64,000 nt of DNA. Origin: Algoriphagus winogradskyi. GTDB taxonomy: Bacteria; Bacteroidota; Bacteroidia; Cytophagales; Cyclobacteriaceae. This document shows, one piece after another, positions 28,723 to 37,977 of the stretch (position 1 is its first letter; each line of letters begins with the position of its first letter). Location: positions 1 to 64,000 of the forward strand of contig NZ_FXUA01000012.1 of assembly GCF_900182815.1 (NCBI RefSeq), in the 5' to 3' direction. Both the position numbers and the translations under genes were made by a program. The notes under the pieces are model-generated. The model did no database searches, was not told the DNA's origin, and saw only the letters and a list, made by a program, of their open reading frames with translations.

Positions 28723-30066
28723 CTAGACTTTAGCAGGTACCTCAAAACCAGGTCTGTACTCACGGGTCAGCATCGCATCGGCTTCAGGATCGTTGACAAA
28801 CTTCTCGGATTTAGGATCAAAGTCCAACACTCTTCCCAGTCTGTAAGAAATATTCCCTAAGTGTGCCAAGCCAGAAGATAAGTGAGCGGTTTCCACCGGA
28901 CCATTTAGGATAGATTTATCATGCTTGCGAACAGCCTCAATGAAGTTGGAAAAGTGAACATCAGTTCCTCCTGCTCCTCTGTCCATTCCGGACGCAGCAG
29001 CTCCCCCATCATCTCCGGATTTGCCTGGCGTGCGATCATTGCCCAAGAAGGTTTTGTACTTATCATAGCCATCTACGACCAAATAGCCTTTGTCCCCGTA
29101 GAATATATTACCTACGGTGGCTCCGTCCTCAGCATTGGTGTACCAAGGGCGAACTTCAAACTGGATAATTTTATCCTCATCAGGATAGTTATAGATAGAA
29201 GTCAAAACTTCCGGAGTTTCCTTACTGTCCTTCCACAGGTATTTGCCTCCCATAGAGGTGATCTTCGTAGGAAAACCTACATCAAGCCCCCACATGCATA
29301 GGTCTGTTTCGTGGATACCCTGGTTGCCTACATCTCCATTTCCATAATCAAAATGCCAGTGCCAATTGTAATGCACCAGATCATGCGTAAAAGGAGCCTT
29401 TGGTGCCGGGCCAGTCCATAAGTCATAATCCAATCCAGCTGGTACAGGAGAAGGTCCTTTAATCCCTATATCTCCACGCATTCTAAACACTAGACCCCGA
29501 GCCATATACACTCGACCAATGTAGCCATCACGCATCAACTGAATGGCTTCCTGCACAGCCGGAGAGCTTCGTAGCTGAACTCCATGTTGCACGATTCGGT
29601 CATATTTTTCGGCCGCTTCTATCATTCTACGTCCTTCAGAAATATTATGCGAGCCTGGTTTCTCTACATAAACGTCTTTGCCTGCTTGACATGCCCAAAT
29701 AGTAGCCAAAGCATGCCAGTGATTAGGTGTGGCCAAGCTGACTACATCGATATCCTTGTTGTCAAAAACCTTTCTCAGGTCTTGTTCAATTGCTACATCC
29801 TTACTGTATTTTTCCTTGAACGCTTTCTGAGCAGGAGTCAGAAGGTTCATATCTGGATCACACAGGGTGGTGACTTCCACATCTTTTTGAGCCATAAAGC
29901 CTTGAATGTGGCTTTTGCCTCTGCCATTGATTCCCAGTACTGCAGCATTTATTCTGTCATTCGCGCCAAAAGCTGATGCCGGGATAATGGTAGGTAATAC
30001 CATTGCTGCTGTCCCCGCGATTGCAGATTTTTTGATGAAAGTTCTTCTAGATGATTCTTTACTCAT
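28723..30066 (-). CDS. Tat-exported Gfo/Idh/MocA-family oxidoreductase
   Basis: 447 residues. The N-terminus has a twin-arginine signal (RRTFIKKSAIAGTAAMVLP). A Rossmann fold follows (INAAVLGINGRGKSHIQGF; LCDPD; VVSLATPNHWHALATIWACQ; DVYVEKPGSHN), where EKP is the family hallmark. The C-terminal domain has WHWHFDYGNGDVGNQGIHE. Exported members in Bacteroidota act on sugars or inositols, probably with bound NAD(P); a few are glycosidase-like. The substrate cannot be predicted. It is convergent with the M28 gene and has a long 5' region to the next plus-strand gene. Confidence 0.9.
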   Translation of the reverse strand: MSKESSRRTFIKKSAIAGTAAMVLPTIIPASAFGANDRINAAVLGINGRGKSHIQGFMAQKDVEVTTLCDPDMNLLTPAQKAFKEKYSKDVAIEQDLRKVFDNKDIDVVSLATPNHWHALATIWACQAGKDVYVEKPGSHNISEGRRMIEAAEKYDRIVQHGVQLRSSPAVQEAIQLMRDGYIGRVYMARGLVFRMRGDIGIKGPSPVPAGLDYDLWTGPAPKAPFTHDLVHYNWHWHFDYGNGDVGNQGIHETDLCMWGLDVGFPTKITSMGGKYLWKDSKETPEVLTSIYNYPDEDKIIQFEVRPWYTNAEDGATVGNIFYGDKGYLVVDGYDKYKTFLGNDRTPGKSGDDGGAAASGMDRGAGGTDVHFSNFIEAVRKHDKSILNGPVETAHLSSGLAHLGNISYRLGRVLDFDPKSEKFVNDPEADAMLTREYRPGFEVPAKV

Positions 30067-30542
30067 TGTATTCGGTTTTTAAGGTTTATTATTTGACTCA
30101 ATATATTGAAAAAATAAGTGAAGCAATCATAAACTTACACGCATGGACAATTCAATGCAAAAATCCATTCATGAATTTAGGTTTTACAAAAGTTTCTATT
30201 GTTTTTACCTCCGCTCATCTTTAAATCAGACTAGTAGTTGCCACTATTGCACGAGCTATTTATAAAATCGGAAAGTGGAAAGTACCCCTTTAGTATTTCA
30301 AGGAGCTAGCATTTATATACAAACCCTTCTCTGCCAAAATAAAAACACGATGAATTCCCGTAAAACAACTTTTAATAAGTTCACTGAAAATCCATATGGA
30401 ATGGGGTCTCAGCATCTTAAGAGGAGAAAAAATGAGTTGCAAAAGTCTGGCAAATCTACATCCTAAAAAGACCAAGTCATTCAAAACCAATTATTTTGCG
30501 TAATAAGAACAAAGCAAGCTATAACCATAGACCTAACTTAGT
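30067..30542. other. 476-bp intergenic region with one possible small gene
   Basis: This holds the upstream regions of the Gfo/Idh/MocA gene (minus) and the sugar dehydrogenase gene (plus). Apart from the possible 38-codon gene at 30350-30466 I see no repeat, terminator or RNA-like fold. Confidence 0.6.
30350..30466 (+). CDS. Possible small basic protein (38 aa)
   Basis: An ATG at 30350 opens 38 codons of a strongly basic, hydrophilic peptide (many Lys/Arg/Asn, with NPYGMGSQHLKRRKNE in the middle). The composition is less random than that of most intergenic frames, and the frame stops 76 bp before the sugar dehydrogenase start. I do not recognise it, and an upstream in-frame ATG at 30275 also exists. 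Conservation would decide. Confidence 0.35.
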   Translation: MNSRKTTFNKFTENPYGMGSQHLKRRKNELQKSGKSTS

Positions 30543-31715
30543 ATGAAAACCTATCTGAACACCTTTTTAATATTAGTCCTATCGTATACTACTGCCTGTT
30601 CTCAGGAAAGTCAATCAAGCGGCCCTAGCTCCGAAGCTAAGCTGACGGTACAAGAAGCCTTCCCTAATCTGACTTTCACCAGGCCGGTAGATTTCCAGCA
30701 TGCGGGAGACAATTCGAATAGACTATTTGTGGTGGAACAGAGAGGAGTTATTTCTGTTTTCGAAAATGATGCAGCAGCTTCTAGTAAATCGGAATTTCTA
30801 AACATTGAGAGTCGTGTGGACGACTCTGGAAATGAGGAAGGCCTTCTAGGCTTGGCATTTCACCCAAATTTCAAAAGCAATGGCTATTTCTACGTAAATT
30901 ATACTGCAGAAAACCCAAACCGCACAGTGATCTCCAGATTTACAGTTTCACCCTCAAACCCAAATCAGGCAGATGCTTCCAGTGAATTCGTATTGCTAGA
31001 ATACGCTCAGCCCTACTCTAATCACAATGGAGGGCAAGTTTCCTTTGGCCCAGATGGTTTTCTTTACATAGCAGCAGGTGATGGAGGAAGTGGTGGAGAT
31101 CCCCAAGGAAATGGACAGAATCTAACAACGCTGCTGGGTAGTATTCTGAGAATAGATGTGAATCAAACAAACGGATCTAGCAATTACTCTATCCCTGCTG
31201 ACAATCCATTCGCAAATAATACTGAGGGATTCCGGCAAGAAATTTATGCTTATGGTCTTAGAAATCCTTGGAGATTTAGCTTTGACTCAGCTACTGGTCA
31301 GCTTTGGGTAGGTGATGTAGGGCAGAACAAATACGAGGAAATTGATATAGTCAAAAAAGGTGGGAATTACGGATGGAATACCATGGAAGGTGTGCATTGC
31401 TTCAAACCTTCAGATTGTGATAGGGCTGGACTCGAGTTGCCGGTTTGGGAATATGATCACAGCAAGGGAGATATTTCCATCACAGGTGGCTTTGTGTACC
31501 ATGGTTCATCTATCAAGGAATTGGAAGGATTGTATGTATATGCTGATTATGTTTCTGGTAGAATTTGGAGTTTGGATGTCAGCGTCCCTTCCAGCCCAGT
31601 CAACACCGAGTTGCTCAATGCTGACTTCCCTATTTCCGCTTTTGGAGTAGACCAGAATGAGGAGTTGTATATCTGCGGATTTGATGATAAGATATATAAA
31701 CTAGCTTACGAGTAA
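30543..31715 (+). CDS. PQQ-dependent sugar dehydrogenase-like lipoprotein
   Basis: 390 residues with a lipoprotein signal (lipobox TTAC, Cys at about 19). The mature part is a six-bladed propeller of the glucose/sorbosone dehydrogenase (GSDH, HHIP-like) family: DNSNRLFVVEQRGVISVF, GLLGLAFHPNF, NHNGGQVSFGPDGFLYIAAG, NPWRFSFDSATGQLWVGDVG and GGNYGWN. The family oxidises aldose sugars at the cell envelope using PQQ; no PQQ biosynthesis gene is in this window. Confidence 0.9.
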   Translation: MKTYLNTFLILVLSYTTACSQESQSSGPSSEAKLTVQEAFPNLTFTRPVDFQHAGDNSNRLFVVEQRGVISVFENDAAASSKSEFLNIESRVDDSGNEEGLLGLAFHPNFKSNGYFYVNYTAENPNRTVISRFTVSPSNPNQADASSEFVLLEYAQPYSNHNGGQVSFGPDGFLYIAAGDGGSGGDPQGNGQNLTTLLGSILRIDVNQTNGSSNYSIPADNPFANNTEGFRQEIYAYGLRNPWRFSFDSATGQLWVGDVGQNKYEEIDIVKKGGNYGWNTMEGVHCFKPSDCDRAGLELPVWEYDHSKGDISITGGFVYHGSSIKELEGLYVYADYVSGRIWSLDVSVPSSPVNTELLNADFPISAFGVDQNEELYICGFDDKIYKLAYE

Positions 31716-31882
31716 AAACTGCTTATATTAAGATAAGTTACAGCAATAACAGCCCAAGAAATAACCATCACTTGAGATAGGCTTCACTTTTCGCTAAATG
31801 AAAATCCAGCCTATTCATTTCACCTGTTCCTCTAAAAAAGGCACAGAAAGACAATTTATTCTGGTTATTAATAATTTGATTT

Positions 31883-32677
31883 ATGCACTTACGCACTAGC
31901 TGTAGTCTAAAGTTTGAGATTGCTGAGCCTACCCCATTCATACTGATGCTCAGACCACGAAGCGGAAGTCAACAATGGGTAGAAAAGGAGGAATTTAAAT
32001 TAACTCCAAGTATCCCTGTTTTTGAATTTACAGATGGGTATGGTAACCTTTGTCAACGTTTGATTGCGCCTCCAGGCATGTTCGCAATAGACACCTCCGC
32101 TGAGGTAATTACTTCTGATTACATAGACCAGGGATTTGATGCTCCTTTTGTAGAAATCCAAAGTTTACCTGACTCCGTTTTAAGCTATTTATTACCCAGT
32201 CGATACTGTGAGTCAGATTTTTTCAATGAGATGAGCATGGAAATCACCCAAGGTCAATTATTGGGTTACAATCAAGTAGCGGCAATTACCAACTGGCTTC
32301 GGGACAACATCAGCTATATTCCTGGAAGCAATAATCAGCCCCTATCTGCCATTCAGGTAAATAATAGAAAGTTTGGCGTATGCACAGACCTAGCACATTT
32401 GGGAATTGCGTTATGCAGAAGTTTGAGTATACCCGCACGAATAGTAGTAGGCTATCTACACGACTTGAAGCCAATGGATATGCATGCTTGGTTTGAAGCA
32501 TTTATTGGTAACCGTTGGTACACTTTTGATGCGACGCAGGTAGGTAATACTGGAGGTTATGTAGTTCTTGGGTTAGGCCGTGATGCTGCCGATGTTGCCA
32601 TTTTCAATCAATTTGGCACTCCCGTTTATCCGATTGAACAGCTAGTGAAAGTGGAATTACTTAAAAAGAGTTTTTAA
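31883..32677 (+). CDS. Transglutaminase-like cysteine protease-fold protein
   Basis: 264 residues without a signal peptide. The N-terminal domain is the beta-rich one that precedes many bacterial transglutaminase cores. The core carries the triad Cys167 (FGVCTDLAHLG), His201 (MDMHAWFEAF) and Asp216 (YTFDATQ). Function is probably peptidase or cross-link related; substrate unknown. A degenerate copy of the 3' end of this gene is left at 34559-34600 after the neighbouring duplication. Confidence 0.87.
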   Translation: MHLRTSCSLKFEIAEPTPFILMLRPRSGSQQWVEKEEFKLTPSIPVFEFTDGYGNLCQRLIAPPGMFAIDTSAEVITSDYIDQGFDAPFVEIQSLPDSVLSYLLPSRYCESDFFNEMSMEITQGQLLGYNQVAAITNWLRDNISYIPGSNNQPLSAIQVNNRKFGVCTDLAHLGIALCRSLSIPARIVVGYLHDLKPMDMHAWFEAFIGNRWYTFDATQVGNTGGYVVLGLGRDAADVAIFNQFGTPVYPIEQLVKVELLKKSF

Positions 32678-32990
32678 TTAGGGTCTTCTCTGGGGATAAA
32701 GTCGGTATACTTTTAAATCAAGAGATAACTATTCCCGCTCTGATAATAAAAGGGAATCTGGTCTACCCAAAGCAGGTATTACTTTTTTAATCTATTAGGT
32801 CCAGGCAACTTTTTTGGTGTTATGATTTTGCCGTTAATTTCTCTATAATCCAATGGGTTACCCTTGAACTAAGAATACTAAAAAATCATAAAATATTTTT
32901 ATTAGTATAATAAAATTCTTAAAATGATTAAGAATTTATTTTAACTAATTTTTTACTAACCATACGTGTAACCACTTTAACCCAAAAAAT

Positions 32991-34523
32991 ATGCTACCTG
33001 ATTTTTGTAAAACGCTTTCCATACTTGCAATCCTTTTTATTTTGTCTGTTTCATGTTATTCACAGAATATCGGAGAGCTTTCAGAAGGAAAGGAGCAAAT
33101 CTATAACACCACAATTGTACTAAATTTCAAAAAGAATGCGGACAAGAAGTATTTTTCATCTCTTGGCTTGCGTAATCCATTATATTTTAGTCCGCTTTAT
33201 CTCCCACCTCCTCCTTTTGCTCTAGATACTTCAACGAACCTAAAAACCATAATAAAAACCACTATAGATAAGCCGACTTATTTGACCTTGGGTTTTTCTA
33301 TATTTCATATGGAGCCTGGAGACAGCTTAAACATGGACTTTGAAGTTCTACTGAATACAAAAACGGCACATAAGGATACCATCACAATTAACCATGGAAA
33401 TGTCTTTTTTATATGGAAAGGAGGCTCTAGTCTTTTGTTTCATAAATATTTAACCAGTATTACCAATTCTCTCAAAGATTTGAAAACGGCGGACCAAATA
33501 GCTGAACTCACCTCTAGAGAAAGTCTCAGGAGCATGGCTGACAGTTGTACGGCGCTGATTTACAAAGAGCACCCCATTCTGAAACGTGACAGTTCTACTT
33601 TTGAAACGGTAAAAAAATATAGTATTCACGATCTTCTCGCACGATTAGCGTATAGGCTTGCCCTTCTTTATGCCAACACCAGAGACGAATCAATAAAAAG
33701 TGCCATTGAAACTAGTGAGAGAAATATGCTTGAATATGCCAGTTTACAAGAAGGGGATTATGATGATCCTAGGACTTTGGGTACCTACCGATCTATCTTT
33801 TACTTTTACAAAGAAATGGGGCTCGATGCGCAAGCTATTCTTGAAAGGTTCAATGACAGTAATGATACGCTTAAGCAGTATATACAGCTCAATCTTTTTT
33901 ATGACGGATTGTTAAGTGAAGAACAAGAACTAGGGCTTATTAACAAACTAACCTATCCTGCTTTCAAGGAATATGCACTTCAGCTTTATCAGAACCCCAA
34001 TCGTGGAATTATAAAATCGGGCTATATAAACAATGAAATTAGAGGCGCCCGTTTGTTTGATGTGAATGACAAAGAACTTGCATTTGACGAGCTGTTTAAG
34101 AAGACAGCCCAGCCCTATCTATTATTTGACTTTTCAGGATCCTGGTGCAAGCCCTGCCTGGAAGAAATGTCTGTCTATGCAAAAACAAGACATTTGGACA
34201 ACTCTAAAAAAGTACGACCTATTTGGTTGTTTTTTGAAAATGATAAAACAAAATGGCTCAATATTATAGAGAGATACAATTTAAAAAAGGAAAACTGCTT
34301 TTTAGTGGTGGGTGAGGCAGGCCCCATATTACAGAAGCAGTTCGCTTTGTTGTTTGATTGGGAAGGGGAATTTCCCCACTATTTTCTTTTTGCAAAAGAA
34401 GGGGAAATAATAGAAAAGAGAGCGAGACCCCTATCCCTATTTGAAGAAAATGATGTGGATAATTTGCCTTCAAGGGTAAAGAACAAGAACTCTGGACCTC
34501 CTTTACCTCCACCAATAAAATAA
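32991..34523 (+). CDS. Exported thioredoxin-domain (TlpA-like) protein, copy 1
   Basis: 510 residues. The signal sequence ends near VSCYSQ (possible lipoprotein Cys at about 23). The N-terminal ~350 residues are helical and unfamiliar, resembling the N-terminal extension of Bacteroidota TlpA-family disulfide reductases. The C-terminal thioredoxin domain has an active site W385-C-K-P-C389 in FDFSGSWCKPCLEEMS. Typical role: a periplasmic or envelope thiol:disulfide reductase. The C-terminal tail is proline-rich (GPPLPPPIK). By eye about 85-90 % identical to the copy at 34871; no frameshift in either, so both are likely expressed. Confidence 0.85.
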   Translation: MLPDFCKTLSILAILFILSVSCYSQNIGELSEGKEQIYNTTIVLNFKKNADKKYFSSLGLRNPLYFSPLYLPPPPFALDTSTNLKTIIKTTIDKPTYLTLGFSIFHMEPGDSLNMDFEVLLNTKTAHKDTITINHGNVFFIWKGGSSLLFHKYLTSITNSLKDLKTADQIAELTSRESLRSMADSCTALIYKEHPILKRDSSTFETVKKYSIHDLLARLAYRLALLYANTRDESIKSAIETSERNMLEYASLQEGDYDDPRTLGTYRSIFYFYKEMGLDAQAILERFNDSNDTLKQYIQLNLFYDGLLSEEQELGLINKLTYPAFKEYALQLYQNPNRGIIKSGYINNEIRGARLFDVNDKELAFDELFKKTAQPYLLFDFSGSWCKPCLEEMSVYAKTRHLDNSKKVRPIWLFFENDKTKWLNIIERYNLKKENCFLVVGEAGPILQKQFALLFDWEGEFPHYFLFAKEGEIIEKRARPLSLFEENDVDNLPSRVKNKNSGPPLPPPIK

Positions 34524-34558
34524 CTTAACTTATAATAAAGGATATTCCAATTCATGTC

Positions 34559-34600
34559 ATCTTTAATCAATTTGGAGTACCGATCTATCCAACTGAATAA
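34559..34600 (+). pseudogene. Remnant of the transglutaminase 3' end (duplication scar)
   Basis: Reading from 34559 gives IFNQFGVPIYPTE and a stop. The intact gene has IFNQFGTPVYPIE at 32600-32641. About 13 codons remain with no start or catalytic part, so this is a leftover that marks the left edge of the duplicated segment. Confidence 0.85.
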
Positions 34601-34870
34601 AATTCCCTCGACTTAGATCAGCCAACGGATTTGAGATGATACATAATAAAACTTGGCTCCTGGCAGAATTGTGTGAATTCATTATTTTTCTTGCCCACAG
34701 CAGGAATTTGTTACTGACCCTTCTATGCATCAACGGGTTATCTCTGAACTAAGAATACTAAAAAATCATAAAATATTTTTTCTAACCGAATAAAATCCTT
34801 AGAATGATTAAGAATTTATTTTAACTACATTTTTATTAACCATACGTGCAATCACTTTAACCCAAAAAAT

Positions 34871-36409
34871 ATGCTACCTGATTTTTGTAAAACGCTACCC
34901 ATACTTGCAGTCCTTTTTATTTTGTCTGTTTCATGTTTTTCGCAGAATATCGGAGAGCTTTCAGAAGGAAAGGAGCAAATCTATAACACCACAATTGTAC
35001 TGAATTTCAAAAAGAATGCGGATAAGAAGTACTTTTCGTCTCTTGGCTTGCGTAATCCCTTAGCGTTTAGTCCGCTTTATCTCCTACCACCTCCATTTAT
35101 TTCAGATACTTCAACGAACCTAAAAACCGTAATAAAAACCAGTATCGAAAAGCCGACTTATTTGACCTTGGGGCAATCTATATTTCATATGGAGCCTGGA
35201 GACAGCCTAAACATGGACTTTGAAGTCTTGTTGTTCACAAAGGAGCGATATAAGGATAGCATCAACATTAATCATGGAAATGTTTTTTTTATATGGAAGG
35301 GACCATCTAGTCTTTTGTTCGATAAATATTTCTACAGTATTACCAATTCTCTCAAAGATCTGAAAACGGCGGACCAAATAGCTGAATTCACCTCTAGAGA
35401 AAGCCTCAGGAGCATGGCTGACAGTTGTACGGCACTGATTTACAAAGAGCACCCCATTCTGAAACGTGACAGTTCTACTTTTGAAACGGTAAAAAAATAT
35501 AGTGTTAACGAAGTTTTAGCTCGATTAGCATACAGGCTTTCATTTCTTTATGCCAACAGCAGAGACGAATCAATAAGAAGAGCCATTGAAACTAGTGAGA
35601 GAAATATGCTTGAATATGCCAGTTTACAGGAAGGGCATTATGATGACCCCGTTACTTTGGGCTCCTATGGATCTGTCTATTACTTTTTCAAAGAAATGGG
35701 GCTCGATGCGCAAGCTATTCTTGAAAGATTCAATAGCAGTAATGATACCGTTAAGCAATATGTACAGCTCAGTCTTTTTAATGACGGAATGTTAAGTGAA
35801 GAACAAAAACTAGGACTTATTGACAAACTAACCTACCCTCCTTATAAGGAATATGCACTTCAGCTGTATCAGGATCCCAATCGTGGAATTATAAAATCGG
35901 GCTACATAAACAATGAAATTAGAGACGCCCGCTTGTTTGATGTGAATGACAAGGAGCTTGCTTTTGACGAGCTGTTTAATACTACAGCGCAGTCTTATTT
36001 ATTACTTGATTTTTCAGGATCCTGGTGCAAGCCCTGCCTGGAAGAGATGTCTGTCTATGCAAAAACAGCACATTTAGACAATTCGAAAAAAGTACGACCT
36101 ATTTGGTTGTTTTTTGAAAATGATAAAACAAAATGGCTCAATGTTGTAGAGAGATACAATTTAAAAAAGGAAAACTGCTTTTTGGTGGTGGGTGAGGCAG
36201 GCCCCATATTACAGAAGCAGTTCGCTTTGTTGTTTGACTGGGAAGGGGAATTCCCCCACTATTTCCTTTTTGCCAAAGAGGGGGAAATAATAGATAAGAG
36301 AGCAAGACCACTATCTATATTTGAGGAAAATGATGTGGATAAATTGCCTTCAAGGGTAAAGAACAAGAACTCCGGTCCTCCTTTACCTCCACCAATAAAA
36401 ACACCCTAA
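34871..36409 (+). CDS. Exported thioredoxin-domain (TlpA-like) protein, copy 2
   Basis: 512 residues, paralogue of 32991-34523 with the same signal region (VSCFSQ), the same active site (FSGSWCKPCLEEMS) and the same proline-rich tail plus two residues. Differences cluster in surface-like stretches of the N-terminal half (about residues 70-75 and 119-135) and just before the active site (about 360-375), while the catalytic region is nearly unchanged. That pattern suggests the copies keep the chemistry and may differ in partner. It has its own copy of the upstream region, hence probably its own promoter. Confidence 0.85.
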   Translation: MLPDFCKTLPILAVLFILSVSCFSQNIGELSEGKEQIYNTTIVLNFKKNADKKYFSSLGLRNPLAFSPLYLLPPPFISDTSTNLKTVIKTSIEKPTYLTLGQSIFHMEPGDSLNMDFEVLLFTKERYKDSININHGNVFFIWKGPSSLLFDKYFYSITNSLKDLKTADQIAEFTSRESLRSMADSCTALIYKEHPILKRDSSTFETVKKYSVNEVLARLAYRLSFLYANSRDESIRRAIETSERNMLEYASLQEGHYDDPVTLGSYGSVYYFFKEMGLDAQAILERFNSSNDTVKQYVQLSLFNDGMLSEEQKLGLIDKLTYPPYKEYALQLYQDPNRGIIKSGYINNEIRDARLFDVNDKELAFDELFNTTAQSYLLLDFSGSWCKPCLEEMSVYAKTAHLDNSKKVRPIWLFFENDKTKWLNVVERYNLKKENCFLVVGEAGPILQKQFALLFDWEGEFPHYFLFAKEGEIIDKRARPLSIFEENDVDKLPSRVKNKNSGPPLPPPIKTP

Positions 36410-36418
36410 TTGTTCTTA

Positions 36419-36719
36419 CTATCTAGGTGCCCGATATAGTATTTTGAGGATTCTGTGATCGAGTTTATCCAAGGGATCCATTTCAATTTGAATAGAATCA
36501 CCAGGAAAAAGATACTCTTTTATCCATGACCTCTATTGTATCCAATTGCAAGGAATCGAAATATTGAAATTTATAGACAGTTCGAAACCCAATTCCTTTC
36601 GGCCCATTTACAGCTTTAACGTCAATTATTAAACCATCAACTTTCCTATATTCCTTGGCACATGATCCCAATAACATAGAAAATAGCAAAAGAATCAATA
36701 GCGGTTTTAAAAATCTCAA
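36419..36719 (-). pseudogene. Small lipoprotein gene interrupted by a one-base frameshift
   Basis: From the ATG at 36719 the frame encodes a lipoprotein signal (lipobox LGSC) and continues to DTIEVMDK, then runs into an early stop at 36498 (73 aa). In the neighbouring frame the sequence continues sensibly as KEYLFPGDSIQIEMDPLD and on to a stop at 36419. Removing one A from the A4 run (T4 at 36518-36521 on the plus strand) joins the two into a ~99-residue protein. Either the gene is a recent pseudogene or the run is a sequencing/assembly error. Function unknown. It lies 18 bp downstream of the DUF3109 gene. Confidence 0.75.
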
Positions 36720-36737
36720 CTCTTAAATCTTAAATCA

Positions 36738-37301
36738 TTATCCCTCAATCTCCTCCACCAACTCCGCATACCAAGCCTCCCCGTATTTGCGGGTAAGCGC
36801 GTCTTTTAGGAATTTGTAAATCGGAACTTTCAAGGAGGATCCTAACTGACAAGCTGGATCGCAGATATGCCAACGATCGTAATTCAAGGCATCGAACTGA
36901 TCGTATTTTGTAATACGAATTGGGTACATGTGACAGCTGATCGGTTTCTTCCAAGTGATTTTACCATCAAGGTATGCCTGCTCTATTCCGCATTTTAAAA
37001 TACCTCTATCATCGTATAAGGCATAGGCACATTCCCTATTATCACCTATGGTAGGAGTTCCTTTGTCACCGTCCTTATCAATTACCCAAGTACCTTGCTT
37101 TGCAATCGCCTGACGACCTTCCTCAGTGATGTAATCTTTGACAATTGGGTAAATGTCCTCGATGATTTTGGTTTCCTCATCTTCCAAAGGAGCGCCTGCA
37201 TCACCTTCTACGCAGCAAGCACCCTTGCATGCTTCTAGGTCACAGACAAAAAAATTCTCCTTAATATCGTCCGAAAGTACGGTGTCCCCTACTATAATCA
37301 T
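36738..37301 (-). CDS. DUF3109 family protein (cysteine-cluster protein)
   Basis: 187 residues, with conserved cysteines in FFVCDLEACKGACCVEGDAG near the N-terminus and further ones in RECAYALY, LKCGIEQ, ISCHMYPIR and HICDPACQLG. The pattern fits DUF3109, related to YkgJ-type zinc/iron-cluster proteins; molecular function is not established. Soluble, no signal peptide. It is transcribed with the downstream small lipoprotein. Confidence 0.88.
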   Translation of the reverse strand: MIIVGDTVLSDDIKENFFVCDLEACKGACCVEGDAGAPLEDEETKIIEDIYPIVKDYITEEGRQAIAKQGTWVIDKDGDKGTPTIGDNRECAYALYDDRGILKCGIEQAYLDGKITWKKPISCHMYPIRITKYDQFDALNYDRWHICDPACQLGSSLKVPIYKFLKDALTRKYGEAWYAELVEEIEG

Positions 37302-37340
37302 GGTCTTATTTGTTAGCTCGCAAAGGTAAGCAATCGAATG

Positions 37341-37820
37341 CTAGGCTTTCGGCTTTACAAAGTCTTTTCTTCGCACATAAACCCCTTTCTGCAATTTGGC
37401 AATGAGATTACCTGCCTTATCCTTTACCTCACAGGGAAATTCGAACACTCCTTTTCCATCCCGATCCACAGCATCTTTTATCTCGGAAATCTGATCCGGC
37501 GAAAGCTTAAATTCAGCATAAACAGTTCCTTTTCCAGGTTTCACAAAATCAATATGTGCCGTCTTATCCCATACGATATATTCATCACTGAGCTGGGTGA
37601 TAAGGATGAACATAAAAAATGGATCGCACATGGAATAAAGAGATCCTCCAAAGGCAGTTCCAATCAAATTTCTATTGTACCAAGTGAGTTTGAGTCGAGT
37701 ACGGAAACTGGAAAAATCATCCGCGTAGTCAATCACTTTAATCCCTGAAAAGAAATACGGTGGATACCAATTGATCAATCGAATCAATCTTCTGAACTTT
37801 CTTTGGTTATTTTTATTCAT
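37341..37820 (-). CDS. DUF4442 hotdog-fold (thioesterase-like) protein
   Basis: 159 residues, one hotdog domain with GTAFGGSLYSMCDPFFMFIL (the GG-S-x-x-D signature of DUF4442) and a C-terminal strand ending in KLQKGVYVRR. DUF4442 proteins are predicted acyl-CoA/acyl-ACP thioesterase relatives; substrate unknown. It ends 40 bp before the DUF3109 start on the same strand. Confidence 0.85.
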   Translation of the reverse strand: MNKNNQRKFRRLIRLINWYPPYFFSGIKVIDYADDFSSFRTRLKLTWYNRNLIGTAFGGSLYSMCDPFFMFILITQLSDEYIVWDKTAHIDFVKPGKGTVYAEFKLSPDQISEIKDAVDRDGKGVFEFPCEVKDKAGNLIAKLQKGVYVRRKDFVKPKA

Positions 37821-37966
37821 TTGGAAATAGATTTATGGTTTAGATAAACCTAGAGGCTTAAATGTCCAGCAAACTATTCACAATTTAAGTTTCAGATAAT
37901 TAACCTCCTTCCTCCTACTTCCTAACCTCCTACACATTTTCCAAAACCGATAGCTAGAAATTAACG

Positions 37967-37974
37967 TACTTTGC
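37967..37974 (+). promoter_or_regulatory. Promoter -7 element of RNase P RNA
   Basis: TACTTTGC lies 4 bp before the first base of the P1 helix of rnpB, the spacing expected of a Bacteroidota -7 element to a +1. Because the RNA start is defined by structure, it anchors this genome's -7 consensus as TACTTTGC. Confidence 0.65.
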
Positions 37975-37977
37975 ATC

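Larger units (their letters stand above)
32600..36409 (+). repeat. Tandem duplication of about 1.9 kb (two TlpA-like genes)
   Basis: The segment from the end of the transglutaminase gene (about 32600) through 34523 is repeated at about 34559-36409. The coding starts are 1880 bp apart (32991, 34871). The 120 bp before each start are also nearly the same (shared AACTAAGAATACTAAAAAAT and CACTTTAACCCAAAAAATAT). The offset grows upstream (1928 near 32766/34694, 1959 near 32606/34565), so the spacers have accumulated indels while the coding parts kept register. This includes the 313-bp spacer 32678-32990, which has no gene. Confidence 0.92.
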
